Under the pieces are notes generated by a model. The model was not told where the DNA came from. It ran no database searches and saw only the letters and a list, made by a program, of their open reading frames with translations. Of a DNA stretch of 64,000 bases, positions 1-8,106 are shown one piece after another. Location: assembly GCF_011299595.1 (NCBI RefSeq), contig NZ_CP049867.1:806001-870000 (forward strand). The letters run 5' to 3'. The position numbers were made by a program, and so were the translations under genes. How positions within the stretch are numbered: position 1 is the stretch's first letter; each line of letters opens with the position of its first letter. This stretch comes from Nocardioides sp. HDW12B. GTDB lineage: Bacteria > Actinomycetota > Actinomycetes > Propionibacteriales > Nocardioidaceae.

Positions 1-249
1 CCACAGGGCGCCGAGCCACACCGGGGCCAGCCAGTGCGTCGGCAGGTCCACGAGGGCGAGACCGCCCCGCTCGACCATCAGCTCGTCAGACACCAGCGAG
101 GCCGTCTTGGCCACCCAGTTGGCGTAGGTCACGACGGAGAGCTCCACCCGCTCCCCGGTGGCGTCGTCGTAGAACGTGACGAGCGGACGGCTGCCGTCGG
201 CGCGCAGCTGCTCGGCCAGGACGCGGGGGAAGTCGGGGGGAGGGGGCAC
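1..249 (-). CDS. TIGR03089 family protein, 5' part only
   Basis: The reverse strand reads an open frame from a GTG at 249 that runs off the left edge of the window, giving about 83 residues. It includes the stretches RPLVTFYDDATGERVELS and NWVAKTASLVSDEL, which I recognise as the N-terminus of the actinobacterial TIGR03089 family, proteins related to AMP-dependent acyl-CoA synthetases. The catalytic part lies outside the window, so substrate and activity cannot be judged. The gene is divergent from the sugar nucleotidyltransferase at 292, with 42 bases between the two starts, so both promoters must sit in or near this gap. Family assignment is from memory of the motif and is fairly firm. Confidence 0.7.
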   Translation of the reverse strand, partial: MPPPPDFPRVLAEQLRADGSRPLVTFYDDATGERVELSVVTYANWVAKTASLVSDELMVERGGLALVDLPTHWLAPVWLGALW

Positions 250-291
250 GACCCCAGGCTAGTGAGGGGTCGCGCGTGGCAGGATGCCGCC

Positions 292-1395
292 GTGCCCGCG
301 ACGCCCCGCCCCGCCGCCTCCCCGGTCCCCGTCCGTCCCGACACGCTGGCGCCCGAGGCGGTGATCGTCGCCGGCGGGTTCGGCACCCGGATGCTCCCGC
401 TGACCGAGCGCCGGCCCAAGCACCTGCTCGAGGTCGGGGGCGTGGCCTTCCTGGAGCACCAGATCAGCACGCTCGCCGCGGCGGGGGTCGGGCACGTCGT
501 GCTCGCCACCTCCTACCACGCCGAGCTGTTCTTCCCCGTCCTCGGCGACGGCAGCCGCTTCGGCGTCCGGCTGTCCTACGTGACCGAGGACGAGCCGCTC
601 GGCACCGGCGGGGCGATCCGCAACGTCGCCGGAGCCCTCGCGCCCGAGCCGGAGCGGGCGGTGGTGGTCCTCAACGGGGACGTGCTCTCCGGGCACGACC
701 TCGTCGCCCAGCTGGCCGACTTCGAGCAGCCGCGCGACGGTCGCGCCGTCGACGTCTCGCTGCACCTCGTCGAGGTCGCCGACGCCCGTGCCTTCGGCTG
801 CGTCCCCACCGACGAGGGGCGCCGGGTGCTGGCCTTCGTCGAGAAGTCCGACGACCCGGTCTCGAACCAGGTCAACGCCGGGTGCTACGTCTTCCGGCGC
901 CGGGTCGTCGACGACATCCCGGCCGGGCGGGTCGTCTCGGTGGAGCGGGAGACCTTCCCCGGCCTGGTGGCCGACGGGGCGTTGGTGGTCGGGTGGGTGG
1001 AGTCGGCGTACTGGCGCGACGTGGGCAGCCCCGCAGCCCTGGTGGCCGCCTCGCGCGACCTCGTGCTGGGTACGGCGACCAGCCCGGCCGTCCGGCGCGC
1101 GCCGGCGCCGGCCTGGGTGGACCCGGGGGCGCGGGTGGAGGGCGAGGTCTCCGACGGCTCCAGCGTGGCCGTGGGTGCCCAGGTGGCCGCCGGTGCGACC
1201 GTGCGGGGCTCGGTGCTCATGCCCGGGGCCGTCGTCGGGGCCGGCAGCGAGGTCGTCGACTCGGTGCTCGGTCCCGGGGTCCGGGTCGGGGCCGGTGCCC
1301 GCGTGCACGGCTGCGCGGTGGGCGACGAGGCGGCGGTGCCCGACGGGGCGATGCTCGAGCCCGGCTCCCGGGTGGCCTGCGGGTCGACCGCCTGA
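292..1395 (+). CDS. NDP-sugar synthase, probable mannose-1-phosphate guanylyltransferase
   Basis: The 367-residue product starts at a GTG (292). It has the nucleotidyltransferase signature AGGFGTRMLPLTERRPKHLL near residue 25, the GTGGAI segment, the LNGDVL metal-binding segment and FVEKSDDP. The C-terminal third is a row of short hexapeptide-like units (for example VAVGAQVAAGATVRGSVLMPG), forming a left-handed beta-helix. This is the arrangement of actinobacterial ManB/RmlA2 enzymes, which make GDP-mannose from mannose-1-phosphate and GTP for glycolipids and glycans. The phosphomannomutase gene at 5392 supports that role. Sequence alone does not fix the sugar, so a glucose-1-phosphate transferase remains possible. 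The cytoplasmic location is inferred from the absence of a signal or membrane segment. Confidence 0.8.
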   Translation: MPATPRPAASPVPVRPDTLAPEAVIVAGGFGTRMLPLTERRPKHLLEVGGVAFLEHQISTLAAAGVGHVVLATSYHAELFFPVLGDGSRFGVRLSYVTEDEPLGTGGAIRNVAGALAPEPERAVVVLNGDVLSGHDLVAQLADFEQPRDGRAVDVSLHLVEVADARAFGCVPTDEGRRVLAFVEKSDDPVSNQVNAGCYVFRRRVVDDIPAGRVVSVERETFPGLVADGALVVGWVESAYWRDVGSPAALVAASRDLVLGTATSPAVRRAPAPAWVDPGARVEGEVSDGSSVAVGAQVAAGATVRGSVLMPGAVVGAGSEVVDSVLGPGVRVGAGARVHGCAVGDEAAVPDGAMLEPGSRVACGSTA

Positions 1396-1409
1396 GCCGA
1401 CCCGCTCAG
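1392..1409. terminator. Convergent hairpin between sugar transferase and VTT gene
   Basis: CTGAGC (1392-1397) and GCTCAG (1404-1409) form a 6-bp stem with a 6-base loop. It overlaps the ends of two convergent genes, so it could serve both directions. There is no U-tract, as is common in high-GC actinobacteria. Confidence 0.4.
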
Positions 1410-1885
1410 CCCAGCGCGGCGCCGTACAGCTCGGAGAGGAAGCCGGCGCCGCCGAGGAAGGCGGCGAAGCGCAGCGTGCGCCCGACCGTGCCGACGACGA
1501 CGAAGGTCACGAGGCTCATCCGCAGCTGCCCGGCGAGCACGGCGACGATGGCGAACGGCGGGAAGCCGCTCACCGCGCTGGCGAACAGCAGCGTGGCGCC
1601 GAGCACCGGCCGGTCGTTGGTGCGGGCCTGCCACTTCTCGAGGGTGGCGCGTCCCTTGGGTGTGTCGATGCGCTTGGCGATCCACGGCCACTTCAGGGCG
1701 TTGGCGCCCAGGTAGTACCAGACCACCTTGCCCGCCATCTGGCCGATGCCGGCGATGGTGGCCAGCAGCCAGATCCCGGTGGAGTCGCGCACCGCGGCGA
1801 GGCCGACCAGGTAGACCTCGATGTTGATGAGGGGCACCAGGGCCGAGGCCACGGAGACGCCGAAGAGGGCGAGTGCCTCACCCAC
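1406..1885 (-). CDS. VTT/DedA-like small membrane protein
   Basis: This is a 159-residue protein with several hydrophobic stretches: residues about 5-30, 36-60, 95-118 and 120-150. The segment TIAGIGQMAGKVVWYYLG resembles the glycine-rich re-entrant region of the VTT (SNARE-associated/DedA, YqaA-like) membrane family. The family is linked to lipid scrambling and envelope homeostasis; no substrate can be named here. It is shorter than typical DedA proteins (about 200 residues), which fits the YqaA-like branch. It lies downstream of cofE on the same strand with an 18-base gap, so it may be the last gene of the cofD-cofE unit. There is no sequence sign of a link to F420 metabolism. Confidence 0.65.
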   Translation of the reverse strand: MGEALALFGVSVASALVPLINIEVYLVGLAAVRDSTGIWLLATIAGIGQMAGKVVWYYLGANALKWPWIAKRIDTPKGRATLEKWQARTNDRPVLGATLLFASAVSGFPPFAIVAVLAGQLRMSLVTFVVVGTVGRTLRFAAFLGGAGFLSELYGAALG

Positions 1886-1903
1886 GGCGCTGACCCATGC
1901 GCG

Positions 1904-2908
1904 TCAGTGTACGGAGAGGTTCGGGACGAGCTCGGCACGTGCGAAGTCCAGCGCGGCGAGGTGCCAGCCGTGTGCCGCGGCGAGCGCGCCGAGGGCGGCC
2001 TCCGTGCGGCCCCGGGCACGGTCGTCGCGACCTGCCAGGTCGACCCGGAGGAGCCCGGGCCCCTCGAGGTGGGTCTGCCGCGGCCCCAGGACCTCGTCGA
2101 GCACGGCGACGAGCACCTCCGGAGCCACGGGGGCGCCGAGCCCGGGTGCGGGAGGGCGACCCGGGTGGAGGGATGCGCCGACCGCGGCCACCACGGCCTC
2201 CCGGGCGCCGAGGCCGAACATGTCCTCGTGCTCGGGCCGCACCAGTGCGGCCGCACCGGGTCCGTCCTCGCCGCGGGGGAGCACCAGGTGGCCGAGCCCC
2301 CTGACCACCGACAGCGGGCTCTGGGACAGCTTGCCGGTGGCGAGCTCGGCGGCCCCCGCGATCTCGTCGGCGACCGCGGGCAGCGTGACGGCGAGCAGGT
2401 TGCCGTAGCCGTCCACCCGGCCGGCGTGGTCGTCGACCACGTGCAGGCCGGCGGCGCCGATCGCGATGTCGGTCTGCCCGACCCGCCACGCGCGTCCCGC
2501 CGTGTCGGTGACGACGACCCCGACGTCGACGCCGCGCCGCCCGGCCAGCGAGCGACGCAACCGTCGCGCCGAGTCGTCGGGGTCGAGGGGGAGCAGCACC
2601 AGGCGCCCGGCCGTCACGTTGGAGGCGTCGATGCCGGCGGCGGCCATGACCAGCCCGTGCCGGGTCCGCGCGATGGTGGTCGGTCCGCGTCGGGCCACGA
2701 CGCGCACCGTCTCCTCGGCCAGCACCTCCTCCTTGGAGCGGTCGCTCACCCGGCCCTCGGCCTTGCTGACGACCTTGCTGGTCACCACGACCACGTCGCC
2801 GTCGTCGAGCGGAGTGGCGTCGAGGAGAGCGGCGAGGTCGGCGCCCTCGCGCACCTCGCCCACGCCGGGCACGACGTCGACGCGCAGCCCGGCGGAGGCG
2901 CCGCTCAC
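1904..2908 (-). CDS. cofE: Coenzyme F420-0:L-glutamate ligase
   Basis: The product is 334 residues from a GTG start that overlaps the cofD stop by 4 bases (GTGA), implying translational coupling. It would add gamma-linked glutamates to F420-0 using GTP. The family hallmarks are visible: DGDVVVVTSKVVSKAEGR near residue 35, RTRHGLVMAAAGIDASNV, and VVVTDTAGRAWRVGQTDIAIG. Stand-alone CofE proteins are about 250 residues. The mycobacterial homologue FbiB is about 450 because of a C-terminal nitroreductase-type domain. Here about 85-90 residues follow the ligase domain, too few for a full flavin domain and without an obvious FMN motif. The extension may be a remnant or a divergent module. Assignment of the ligase domain is secure. 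Confidence 0.88.
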   Translation of the reverse strand: MSGASAGLRVDVVPGVGEVREGADLAALLDATPLDDGDVVVVTSKVVSKAEGRVSDRSKEEVLAEETVRVVARRGPTTIARTRHGLVMAAAGIDASNVTAGRLVLLPLDPDDSARRLRRSLAGRRGVDVGVVVTDTAGRAWRVGQTDIAIGAAGLHVVDDHAGRVDGYGNLLAVTLPAVADEIAGAAELATGKLSQSPLSVVRGLGHLVLPRGEDGPGAAALVRPEHEDMFGLGAREAVVAAVGASLHPGRPPAPGLGAPVAPEVLVAVLDEVLGPRQTHLEGPGLLRVDLAGRDDRARGRTEAALGALAAAHGWHLAALDFARAELVPNLSVH

Positions 2909-3882
2909 CGTCCCACCAGGGCCAGCGCGGCGCGCGCCATGGCCTCGGTGGCGGCGTCGTCGGTCATCATCAGCGGCACGGCGCGGCAGGACACCCCGCC
3001 CGTCTCGACCCGCTCGACGGCGTCCGCGTCGGCGGAGTCCACCAACCAGGCGTCCAGCACCCCGCCGGCCGAGCGGGCGCCGTAGTGCGCGGCGACCCCG
3101 GCGGCGGAGACCTCGATGCCGAGGCCCGTCATGAGCTGCTCGGCCATGCCGCGGACGTGGCGGCCGGCGACGATGGGGGAGAGGCCGACGACCGGTGCGG
3201 GTCCGGTGCGCAGGGCCTCGCTGACGCCCGCCACGCCGAGGACCGTCCCGAGCGAGACCACCGGGTTGGACGGCGGGAGCACCACGACGTCGGCCTCCGT
3301 GATCGCCTCGAGCACGCCGGGGGCGGGCGTCGCCCGGTCCAGACCGACGGGCACGACCCCGCGGGCGGGCACCTGGGCGCGCAGCCGCACCCAGTACTCC
3401 TGGAAGTGGACGGCGCGGCGTCCCGACGGCTCGCCGTCGTCGTCGATCAGCACGTGGGTCTCGACCCGGTCGTCGGTCATCGGCAGCAGCGTGACGCCCG
3501 GCTGCCAGCGCCGGCACAGCGCGGCGGTGACGGCGGACAGCGGGTAGCCCGCCTCGACCATCTGGGTCCGCACCAGGTGCGTGGCCAGGTCGCGGTCGCC
3601 GAGCCCGAACCACGTCGGCTCCACGCCGTACGCCGCCAGCTCCTCCTTCACGCGCCACGACTCGTCGGTGCGGCCCCAGCCGCGCTCGGTGTCGATGCCG
3701 CCGCCGAGCGTGTACATCACCGTGTCGAGGTCGGGGCAGATCTTGAGGCCGTGCATCCACAGGTCGTCGGCGGTGTTGGCCACCACCGTGATCTCGACCT
3801 CGGGCACCCGACGGAGCCCGCGCAGGAACGTCGCGCCGCCGACCCCACCCGAGAGGACGGTGCATCGCAGCGGTCCGGACAT
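2905..3882 (-). CDS. cofD: 2-phospho-L-lactate transferase (F420 biosynthesis)
   Basis: This 325-residue protein starts at an ATG. Near the N-terminus it has LSGGVGGATFLRGL and then NTADDLWMHGLKICPDLDTV, the nucleotide and Fo-binding signature of CofD/FbiA. In the F420 pathway it transfers a phospholactate-type or phosphoenolpyruvyl group to Fo to give (dehydro)F420-0, the substrate of the downstream CofE. Its length matches FbiA of mycobacteria. It is divergent from whiB2, with a 250-base intergenic region, and is the first gene of a cofD-cofE unit. No cofC or fbiC homologue is present in this window. Assignment is based on motif and gene order and is secure. Confidence 0.92.
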   Translation of the reverse strand: MSGPLRCTVLSGGVGGATFLRGLRRVPEVEITVVANTADDLWMHGLKICPDLDTVMYTLGGGIDTERGWGRTDESWRVKEELAAYGVEPTWFGLGDRDLATHLVRTQMVEAGYPLSAVTAALCRRWQPGVTLLPMTDDRVETHVLIDDDGEPSGRRAVHFQEYWVRLRAQVPARGVVPVGLDRATPAPGVLEAITEADVVVLPPSNPVVSLGTVLGVAGVSEALRTGPAPVVGLSPIVAGRHVRGMAEQLMTGLGIEVSAAGVAAHYGARSAGGVLDAWLVDSADADAVERVETGGVSCRAVPLMMTDDAATEAMARAALALVGR

Positions 3883-3938
3883 CCCATATCACCCCTTCCA
3901 GGAGGGCGGCGAATTTCGCCGTATAACAGATCTGGTGT

Positions 3939-3968
3939 TGACTTTAGTGGTACGACAGGCTTGTAATT
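3939..3968 (+). promoter_or_regulatory. Candidate promoter in the cofD-whiB2 intergenic region
   Basis: TTGACT (3939-3944) and TGTAAT (3963-3968) are separated by 18 bases and face whiB2. The whole gap 3883-4132 is noticeably richer in A and T than its neighbours, as expected for a control region serving two divergent genes. The remaining 160 bases up to the whiB2 start would form a long leader. I see no clear operator in it. Confidence 0.35.
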
Positions 3969-4132
3969 CCCTCAGTGTCATTTCACGAAGTCACGTTGAC
4001 AGCAGCCGGCATCCTTCCCCAGCGCCTCGCGATCTGGACTGCACACGTTACGTACCTCGGATGCGACAGAGGGAAGGCAACCAGGGAAACAGCGGGACCT
4101 CCGGGTCCCACCGGTTGAAAGGCGAGGACACC

Positions 4133-4396
4133 ATGCGGGAACTATTCGTGCTGGACACGCAGCTCGACGAGGTCGAGGACCCGGGTTGGCAGGAGCGCGC
4201 GCTGTGCGCCCAGACCGACCCCGAGGCCTTCTTCCCCGAGAAGGGCGGCTCGACGCGGGAGGCCAAGCGGGTCTGCCTGACCTGTGACGTGCGGGGCGAG
4301 TGCCTCGAGTACGCGCTGGCCAACGACGAGCGCTTCGGGATCTGGGGCGGCATGTCGGAGCGGGAGCGGCGCAAGCTCAAGAAGCGCGCGGTCTGA
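4133..4396 (+). CDS. whiB2: WhiB-family iron-sulfur transcription factor (WhiB2 type)
   Basis: This 87-residue protein has the WhiB layout: a first cysteine in ERALCAQTDPEAFFPEKGG, then the CLTCDVRGEC cluster giving four cysteines for a [4Fe-4S] centre, the FGIWGG turn, and a basic C-terminus ERRKLKKRAV. The Glu-Tyr-Ala-Leu stretch before IWGG and the neighbourhood match WhiB2/WhmD, an essential regulator of septation and sporulation-linked genes. The start at 4133 is preceded by GGCGAGGA. WhiB proteins act by binding the primary sigma factor region 4. The neighbours cofD and the metallopeptidase-like gene reproduce the mycobacterial fbiA-whiB2-Rv3259 order, which supports WhiB2 over other paralogues. 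Confidence 0.9.
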   Translation: MRELFVLDTQLDEVEDPGWQERALCAQTDPEAFFPEKGGSTREAKRVCLTCDVRGECLEYALANDERFGIWGGMSERERRKLKKRAV

Positions 4397-4435
4397 GCCC
4401 ACGCGGGCCCGGGCCTGCCGCCCGGCTCCGGGCTC
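4395..4435. terminator. Strong bidirectional hairpin after whiB2
   Basis: An outer stem GAGCCC (4395-4400) with GGGCTC (4430-4435) encloses an inner stem CCGGGC (4409-4414) with GCCCGG (4420-4425). It lies between the convergent stop codons of whiB2 and the metallopeptidase-like gene. Confidence 0.55.
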
Positions 4436-4437
4436 AC

Positions 4438-4880
4438 TCACCCGCGCGCGGGTCGATGTCCTCGGGACGACGGCCCAGCAGCTCGGCGACCTGCTCGACG
4501 AGGACGGTGTAGACGAGCGCGCCCAGGTCGCCCGGCGTCTCGCACCGCATCTCGATCGGTCGCCGGAACAGCACCACCCGGCTCGGCGTGCTGCCGCTGC
4601 CGGGCACCAGGGACCCCAGGGGCACGGTCGGCGCGCTCCAGTCCGCCGGCATCAGCGGGGTCTCCTCGATCGCGAACTCCACCAGCCCCAGCTCCGTGCT
4701 CCACCGCGCCTCGAGCGCGCTGAGCACGTCGAGCACCACCTCGTCGAAGCGGTCGCGCCGGCTCGGCCGGCGCGGCGGTCCCTGAGGGGTCAGCGGCCCG
4801 GGCAGCACCGCCGGCCCGCGCAGGCCGCGACCGTGCCGGTCGCGGGCCGAGGTGGGGCGGGCAGGGACGTGGTCGGACAT
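4438..4880 (-). CDS. Metallopeptidase-like (zincin fold) protein lacking HExxH
   Basis: This 148-residue protein matches, by position and sequence, the actinobacterial 'metallopeptidase family protein' next to whiB2 (Rv3259 in M. tuberculosis). The region FDEVVLDVLSALEARWSTEL and the C-terminal VYTVLVEQVAELLG align with the zincin domain. In typical members the second helix carries HExxH. Here the equivalent segment is LVEQVAELLG, where the glutamate is kept but both histidines are gone, so zinc-dependent peptidase activity is unlikely. The first 45 residues are rich in Pro, Arg and Gly. It is divergent from the DUF3499 gene. The function is unknown; an envelope or division role is only a guess from the neighbours. 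Confidence 0.6.
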
Positions 4881-4929
4881 CCCGCGAGCCTAAGGGGCGC
4901 CCGCCTCCGCAGGTTGTAGCGTCAGGCTC

Positions 4930-5361
4930 GTGAGTCCCGCGCGCCGCTGCTCCCGCACCGCCTGTCGGCGGCCGGCCATCGCCACGCTCACCTACGTCTA
5001 CGGCGACCAGACCGCGGTCCTCGGGCCGCTGGCCACCTACGCCGAGCCGCACGCCTACGACCTCTGCGAGGAGCACTCCGAGCGGCTGTCGGCCCCGCGC
5101 GGCTGGGAGGTCATGCGTCTGGCCCCCGACCCGGACGCGCTCGGACCCAGCACCGACGACCTCCTCGCCCTCGCCGACGCGGTCCGCGAGGCGGCCCGCC
5201 CGGCTCCGACCCCGCCCCCGGTCTCCGCCGTGCCCGGACGCCTGGCCTCCGGCGGGCGCGCCACCGGGTCCGACGACTCCGGTCCGGACCGGCCGGGTCA
5301 TCCCGCTCCCGAGACCGGACGCCGCGGTCACCTGCGCGTGCTGCGCCCCCTTCCGGACTGA
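4930..5361 (+). CDS. DUF3499 family protein
   Basis: The product is 143 residues from a GTG start. The N-terminal half is conserved: RRCSRTACRRPAIATLTYVY, then YDLCEEHSERLSAPRGWEV. The paired Cys and His residues (C8, C13, C46, H49) could bind zinc. The C-terminal half is a low-complexity Pro/Gly/Asp tail. The family is restricted to Actinobacteria and has no known function; the homologue sits at the same position beside phosphomannomutase in mycobacteria (Rv3258c). It is 30 bases upstream of manB and probably co-transcribed with it. Confidence 0.7.
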   Translation: MSPARRCSRTACRRPAIATLTYVYGDQTAVLGPLATYAEPHAYDLCEEHSERLSAPRGWEVMRLAPDPDALGPSTDDLLALADAVREAARPAPTPPPVSAVPGRLASGGRATGSDDSGPDRPGHPAPETGRRGHLRVLRPLPD

Positions 5362-5391
5362 GGGGTCCGCGGGCGCGGATAGGGTGCGGAC

Positions 5392-6789
5392 ATGCCGTCC
5401 GCCCCCGACCCCCGCGTGGTCGACGCGGTCTTCAAGGCCTACGACGTCCGCGGCCTCGTGCCCGAGCAGATCGACGACGTGCTGGCCCGCGCCACCGGCA
5501 ACGCGTTCGCGACGGTGGTGACCGGGGAGCCGGGCACCGAGCCGCCGCGGATCGTCGTGGGTCACGACATGCGCGCCTCCAGCCCGGGGCTCGCGGAGCA
5601 GTTCGCCGCGGGCGCCCAGGACGCGGGCGCGGACGTGGTGCTCATCGGGCTGGCCTCCACCGACCAGCTCTACTTCGCCTCCGGCTCGCTGGGACTCCCC
5701 GGGGCGATGTTCACCGCCTCGCACAACCCCGCGGCGTACAACGGCATCAAGCTGTGCCGGGCCGGTGCCGCGCCGGTGGGGCAGCAAACCGGGCTCGCGG
5801 AGATCCGCGACCTGGTCGCCGCCGGCGACTACCGGACGGCCGGACGCACCGGCGGCCGCGAGGAGCGCGACCTGCTCACGGCGTACGCCGAGCACCTGCT
5901 CACGCTGGCACCCGTGCAGGGCCGCCGGCTGCGGGTGGTGGCCGACGCCGGCAACGGCATGGCCGGGCACACCGCACCGGCCGTGCTGGGGCGGCTCGAC
6001 GTGGACGTGGTGCCGCTCTACTTCGAGCTCGACGGCACCTTCCCGAACCACGAGGCCAACCCGATCGACCCGGCGAACCTGCGGGACCTCCAGACGGCGG
6101 TCGTCCGCGAGCGCGCCGACGTGGGCCTGGCCTTCGACGGAGACGCCGACCGGTGCTTCCTCGTCGACGAGCGCGGCGAGACGGTCGACCCCGGGACCGT
6201 GACCGCGCTGATCGCCACCCGGGAGCTGCTCCGCCACCCCGGCGCGACCGTGATCCACAACCTCATCACGAGCCGGGCCGTGCCCGAGATCGTCCGCGAG
6301 CGGGGAGGGGTCCCGGTCCGCACCCGGGTCGGCCACTCCTACATCAAGGCCACCATGGCCGAGACCGGCGCCGTCTTCGGCGGCGAGCACTCCGGCCACT
6401 TCTACTTTCGCGACTTCTGGCGGGCCGACTCCGGGATGCTGGCCGCGCTCCACGTCCTGGCCGCGCTGGCCGAGCAGGACCGCCCGCTGAGCGGCCTGCT
6501 GGCCGAGTTCTCCCGCTACGTGGCCAGCGGCGAGATCAACACCGAGATGCCCGACCAGGACGCCGCGCAGCGCCGGGTCGGCCGCGTCGAGGACGTGGTC
6601 GGTGCCGAGCCCGGCGTCGAGGTCGACCGACTCGACGGACTCACGCTGAGCCACGACGACTGGTGGTTCAACCTGCGGGCCTCCAACACCGAGCCGCTGC
6701 TGCGCCTCAACGTCGAGGCGGGCGACGAGGCCACCATGCGCACCGTCCGTGACAGAGTCCTGTCGATGATCCGCACCCAGGAGGCGTGA
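5392..6789 (+). CDS. manB: Phosphomannomutase/phosphoglucomutase
   Basis: The 465-residue enzyme of the alpha-D-phosphohexomutase family interconverts sugar 6- and 1-phosphates. The phosphoserine loop is TASHNP near residue 110, the metal-binding loop is FDGDADRCF near residue 245, the sugar-binding loop is GGEHSGHFYF near residue 330, and the phosphate-binding region lies around RASNTEPLLRLN near the C-terminus. All four catalytic segments are present and in order. With the guanylyltransferase at 292 it could supply GDP-mannose for mannolipids and glycoproteins. The stop overlaps the start of the Trm112-like gene (TGATG), so expression is probably coupled. The symbol follows mycobacterial usage (Rv3257c). 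Confidence 0.9.
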   Translation: MPSAPDPRVVDAVFKAYDVRGLVPEQIDDVLARATGNAFATVVTGEPGTEPPRIVVGHDMRASSPGLAEQFAAGAQDAGADVVLIGLASTDQLYFASGSLGLPGAMFTASHNPAAYNGIKLCRAGAAPVGQQTGLAEIRDLVAAGDYRTAGRTGGREERDLLTAYAEHLLTLAPVQGRRLRVVADAGNGMAGHTAPAVLGRLDVDVVPLYFELDGTFPNHEANPIDPANLRDLQTAVVRERADVGLAFDGDADRCFLVDERGETVDPGTVTALIATRELLRHPGATVIHNLITSRAVPEIVRERGGVPVRTRVGHSYIKATMAETGAVFGGEHSGHFYFRDFWRADSGMLAALHVLAALAEQDRPLSGLLAEFSRYVASGEINTEMPDQDAAQRRVGRVEDVVGAEPGVEVDRLDGLTLSHDDWWFNLRASNTEPLLRLNVEAGDEATMRTVRDRVLSMIRTQEA

Positions 6790-6974
6790 TGACGCTCGAC
6801 CACCACCGGCTCGACCCGCTGCTGCTCGAGCTGCTGCGCTGCCCCGCCTGCCGGGCCGAGCTCGAGCCGCCCCGTGACGACGAGCTCACCTGCACCGGGT
6901 GTGCGCGGGTCTACCCGATCCGCGACGGGGTGCCGGTCCTGCTGGTCGACGAGGCCCGGGACGACCGTGGCTGA
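6789..6974 (+). CDS. Trm112-family small zinc protein
   Basis: This is a 61-residue protein with two CxxC pairs (LLRCPACRAELE and LTCTGCARVYPIRDG) and the terminal PVLLVDEA that mark the Trm112/YcaR family. Eukaryotic and archaeal Trm112 proteins stabilise methyltransferases by docking. Bacterial stand-alone members are small zinc-ribbon proteins with no established partner. An in-frame GTG at 6786 lies just before the chosen ATG at 6789, and either could be used. Both overlap the manB stop. The 3' end overlaps the next gene by 8 bases, so it sits inside a tight manB operon. Confidence 0.8.
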   Translation: MTLDHHRLDPLLLELLRCPACRAELEPPRDDELTCTGCARVYPIRDGVPVLLVDEARDDRG

Positions 6975-8013
6975 GTGGTTCGACGAGTCCCGGCTCGACG
7001 ACGGCGAGGCGCTGGCCCGCGCCGACGCCACGCTGCGCTCGCTGGCCGAGGCGGGCAGCCGCGTCCGGCGCGAGGCGGTGGCCGCCGCGGACGCCGTGGA
7101 CACCGCCGTGGCGCTCACCCGGGACGACCGTCCGCGCGCGGTCATCGCGGCCGGCCCCGACTCCCGCCTGCTGCGCGCGGTCCTCGAGCCCGCCTGCCCG
7201 GTGCCCTTCGTGGCCTGGCCGAACCCCGGCCTCCCCGGCTGGACGGGCCCCCTCGACGTCGTCGTGGTGCTGGCCCCCGACGGTGGCGACGCCGGCAGCG
7301 CCGGTGCCGTCGCGGAGGCCGTGCGCCGCGGCTGCCAGGTCGTGGTCGCCTGCCCGCCCGACTCGCTGGTCGCCGAGCACGCCGTCGGTCGGCACACGAC
7401 CGTGCTCCCCACCACCTCGCGCGACCAGCTGGCCACCGCCGTGGTCATGCTGCAGCTGCTCGCCCGCGTCGACCTCGGCCCGCACGCCGACCCCGAGGAG
7501 GTCGCCACCGCCCTCGACGACGTGGCCGTCTCCTGCTCGCCCCACCGCGACCTGGCCGTCAACCCCGCCAAGATGGTCGCCATCGCGCTGGCCGACGCCA
7601 CCCCGCTGTGCTGGGGCGGGTCGGTGCTGGCCGCCCGGGCCGCCCGCCGCGTCTCCGAGGCGGTACGCCGCGCCAGCGGTCGCACGACGGTGGCCGGTGA
7701 CGCCGAGCACCTGCTGCCGCTCGTGGCCGCGGCACGCCCCCACGACGTCTTCTCCGACCCCTTCGCCGACGACGACGACGCCGACCCGGCGGACCGCCGC
7801 CCGATGCTGCTGGTGCTCGACGACGGCGCGGAGGACCCGGCCGTCACCGAGCAGCGCGGCCGCCTGACCGCCGAGGCCGACGAGCGGGGGGTCCGCGTCG
7901 AGCTCCTGACGTGCGACACCGGCAGCGAGCTGGCCCGCTACGCCTCGCTGCTCGGCCAGGGCCGGTACGCCGCGGCGTACCTGGCGCTCGGCCTGGGACG
8001 CCTCGGGCGCTGA
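6967..8013 (+). CDS. SIS-domain-like protein (Rv3256c family)
   Basis: The product is 348 residues from a GTG that overlaps the Trm112-like gene. It carries two alternating beta/alpha blocks: DRPRAVIAAGPDSRLLRAV and later LCWGGSVLAARAARRVSEAV with a phosphosugar-isomerase-like C-terminal region. This matches the actinobacterial family annotated as mannose-6-phosphate isomerase/SIS domain found between manA and manB in mycobacteria. The usual catalytic residues of phosphoglucose isomerase are not obvious, so a binding or regulatory role in sugar phosphate metabolism is as likely as isomerase activity. In mycobacteria manA follows; here no manA is seen and a DUF808 gene takes that place. Family level call only. 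Confidence 0.65.
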   Translation: MAEWFDESRLDDGEALARADATLRSLAEAGSRVRREAVAAADAVDTAVALTRDDRPRAVIAAGPDSRLLRAVLEPACPVPFVAWPNPGLPGWTGPLDVVVVLAPDGGDAGSAGAVAEAVRRGCQVVVACPPDSLVAEHAVGRHTTVLPTTSRDQLATAVVMLQLLARVDLGPHADPEEVATALDDVAVSCSPHRDLAVNPAKMVAIALADATPLCWGGSVLAARAARRVSEAVRRASGRTTVAGDAEHLLPLVAAARPHDVFSDPFADDDDADPADRRPMLLVLDDGAEDPAVTEQRGRLTAEADERGVRVELLTCDTGSELARYASLLGQGRYAAAYLALGLGRLGR

Positions 8014-8106
8014 CCGAGCCCCACCCGGGGGACCCGTACGTCGCTAGGCTGACCCGGTGACGACGCCTCCCCGCCCCCGCTCGGTCCGCCCCGTCCGGAG
8101 CGGCGC

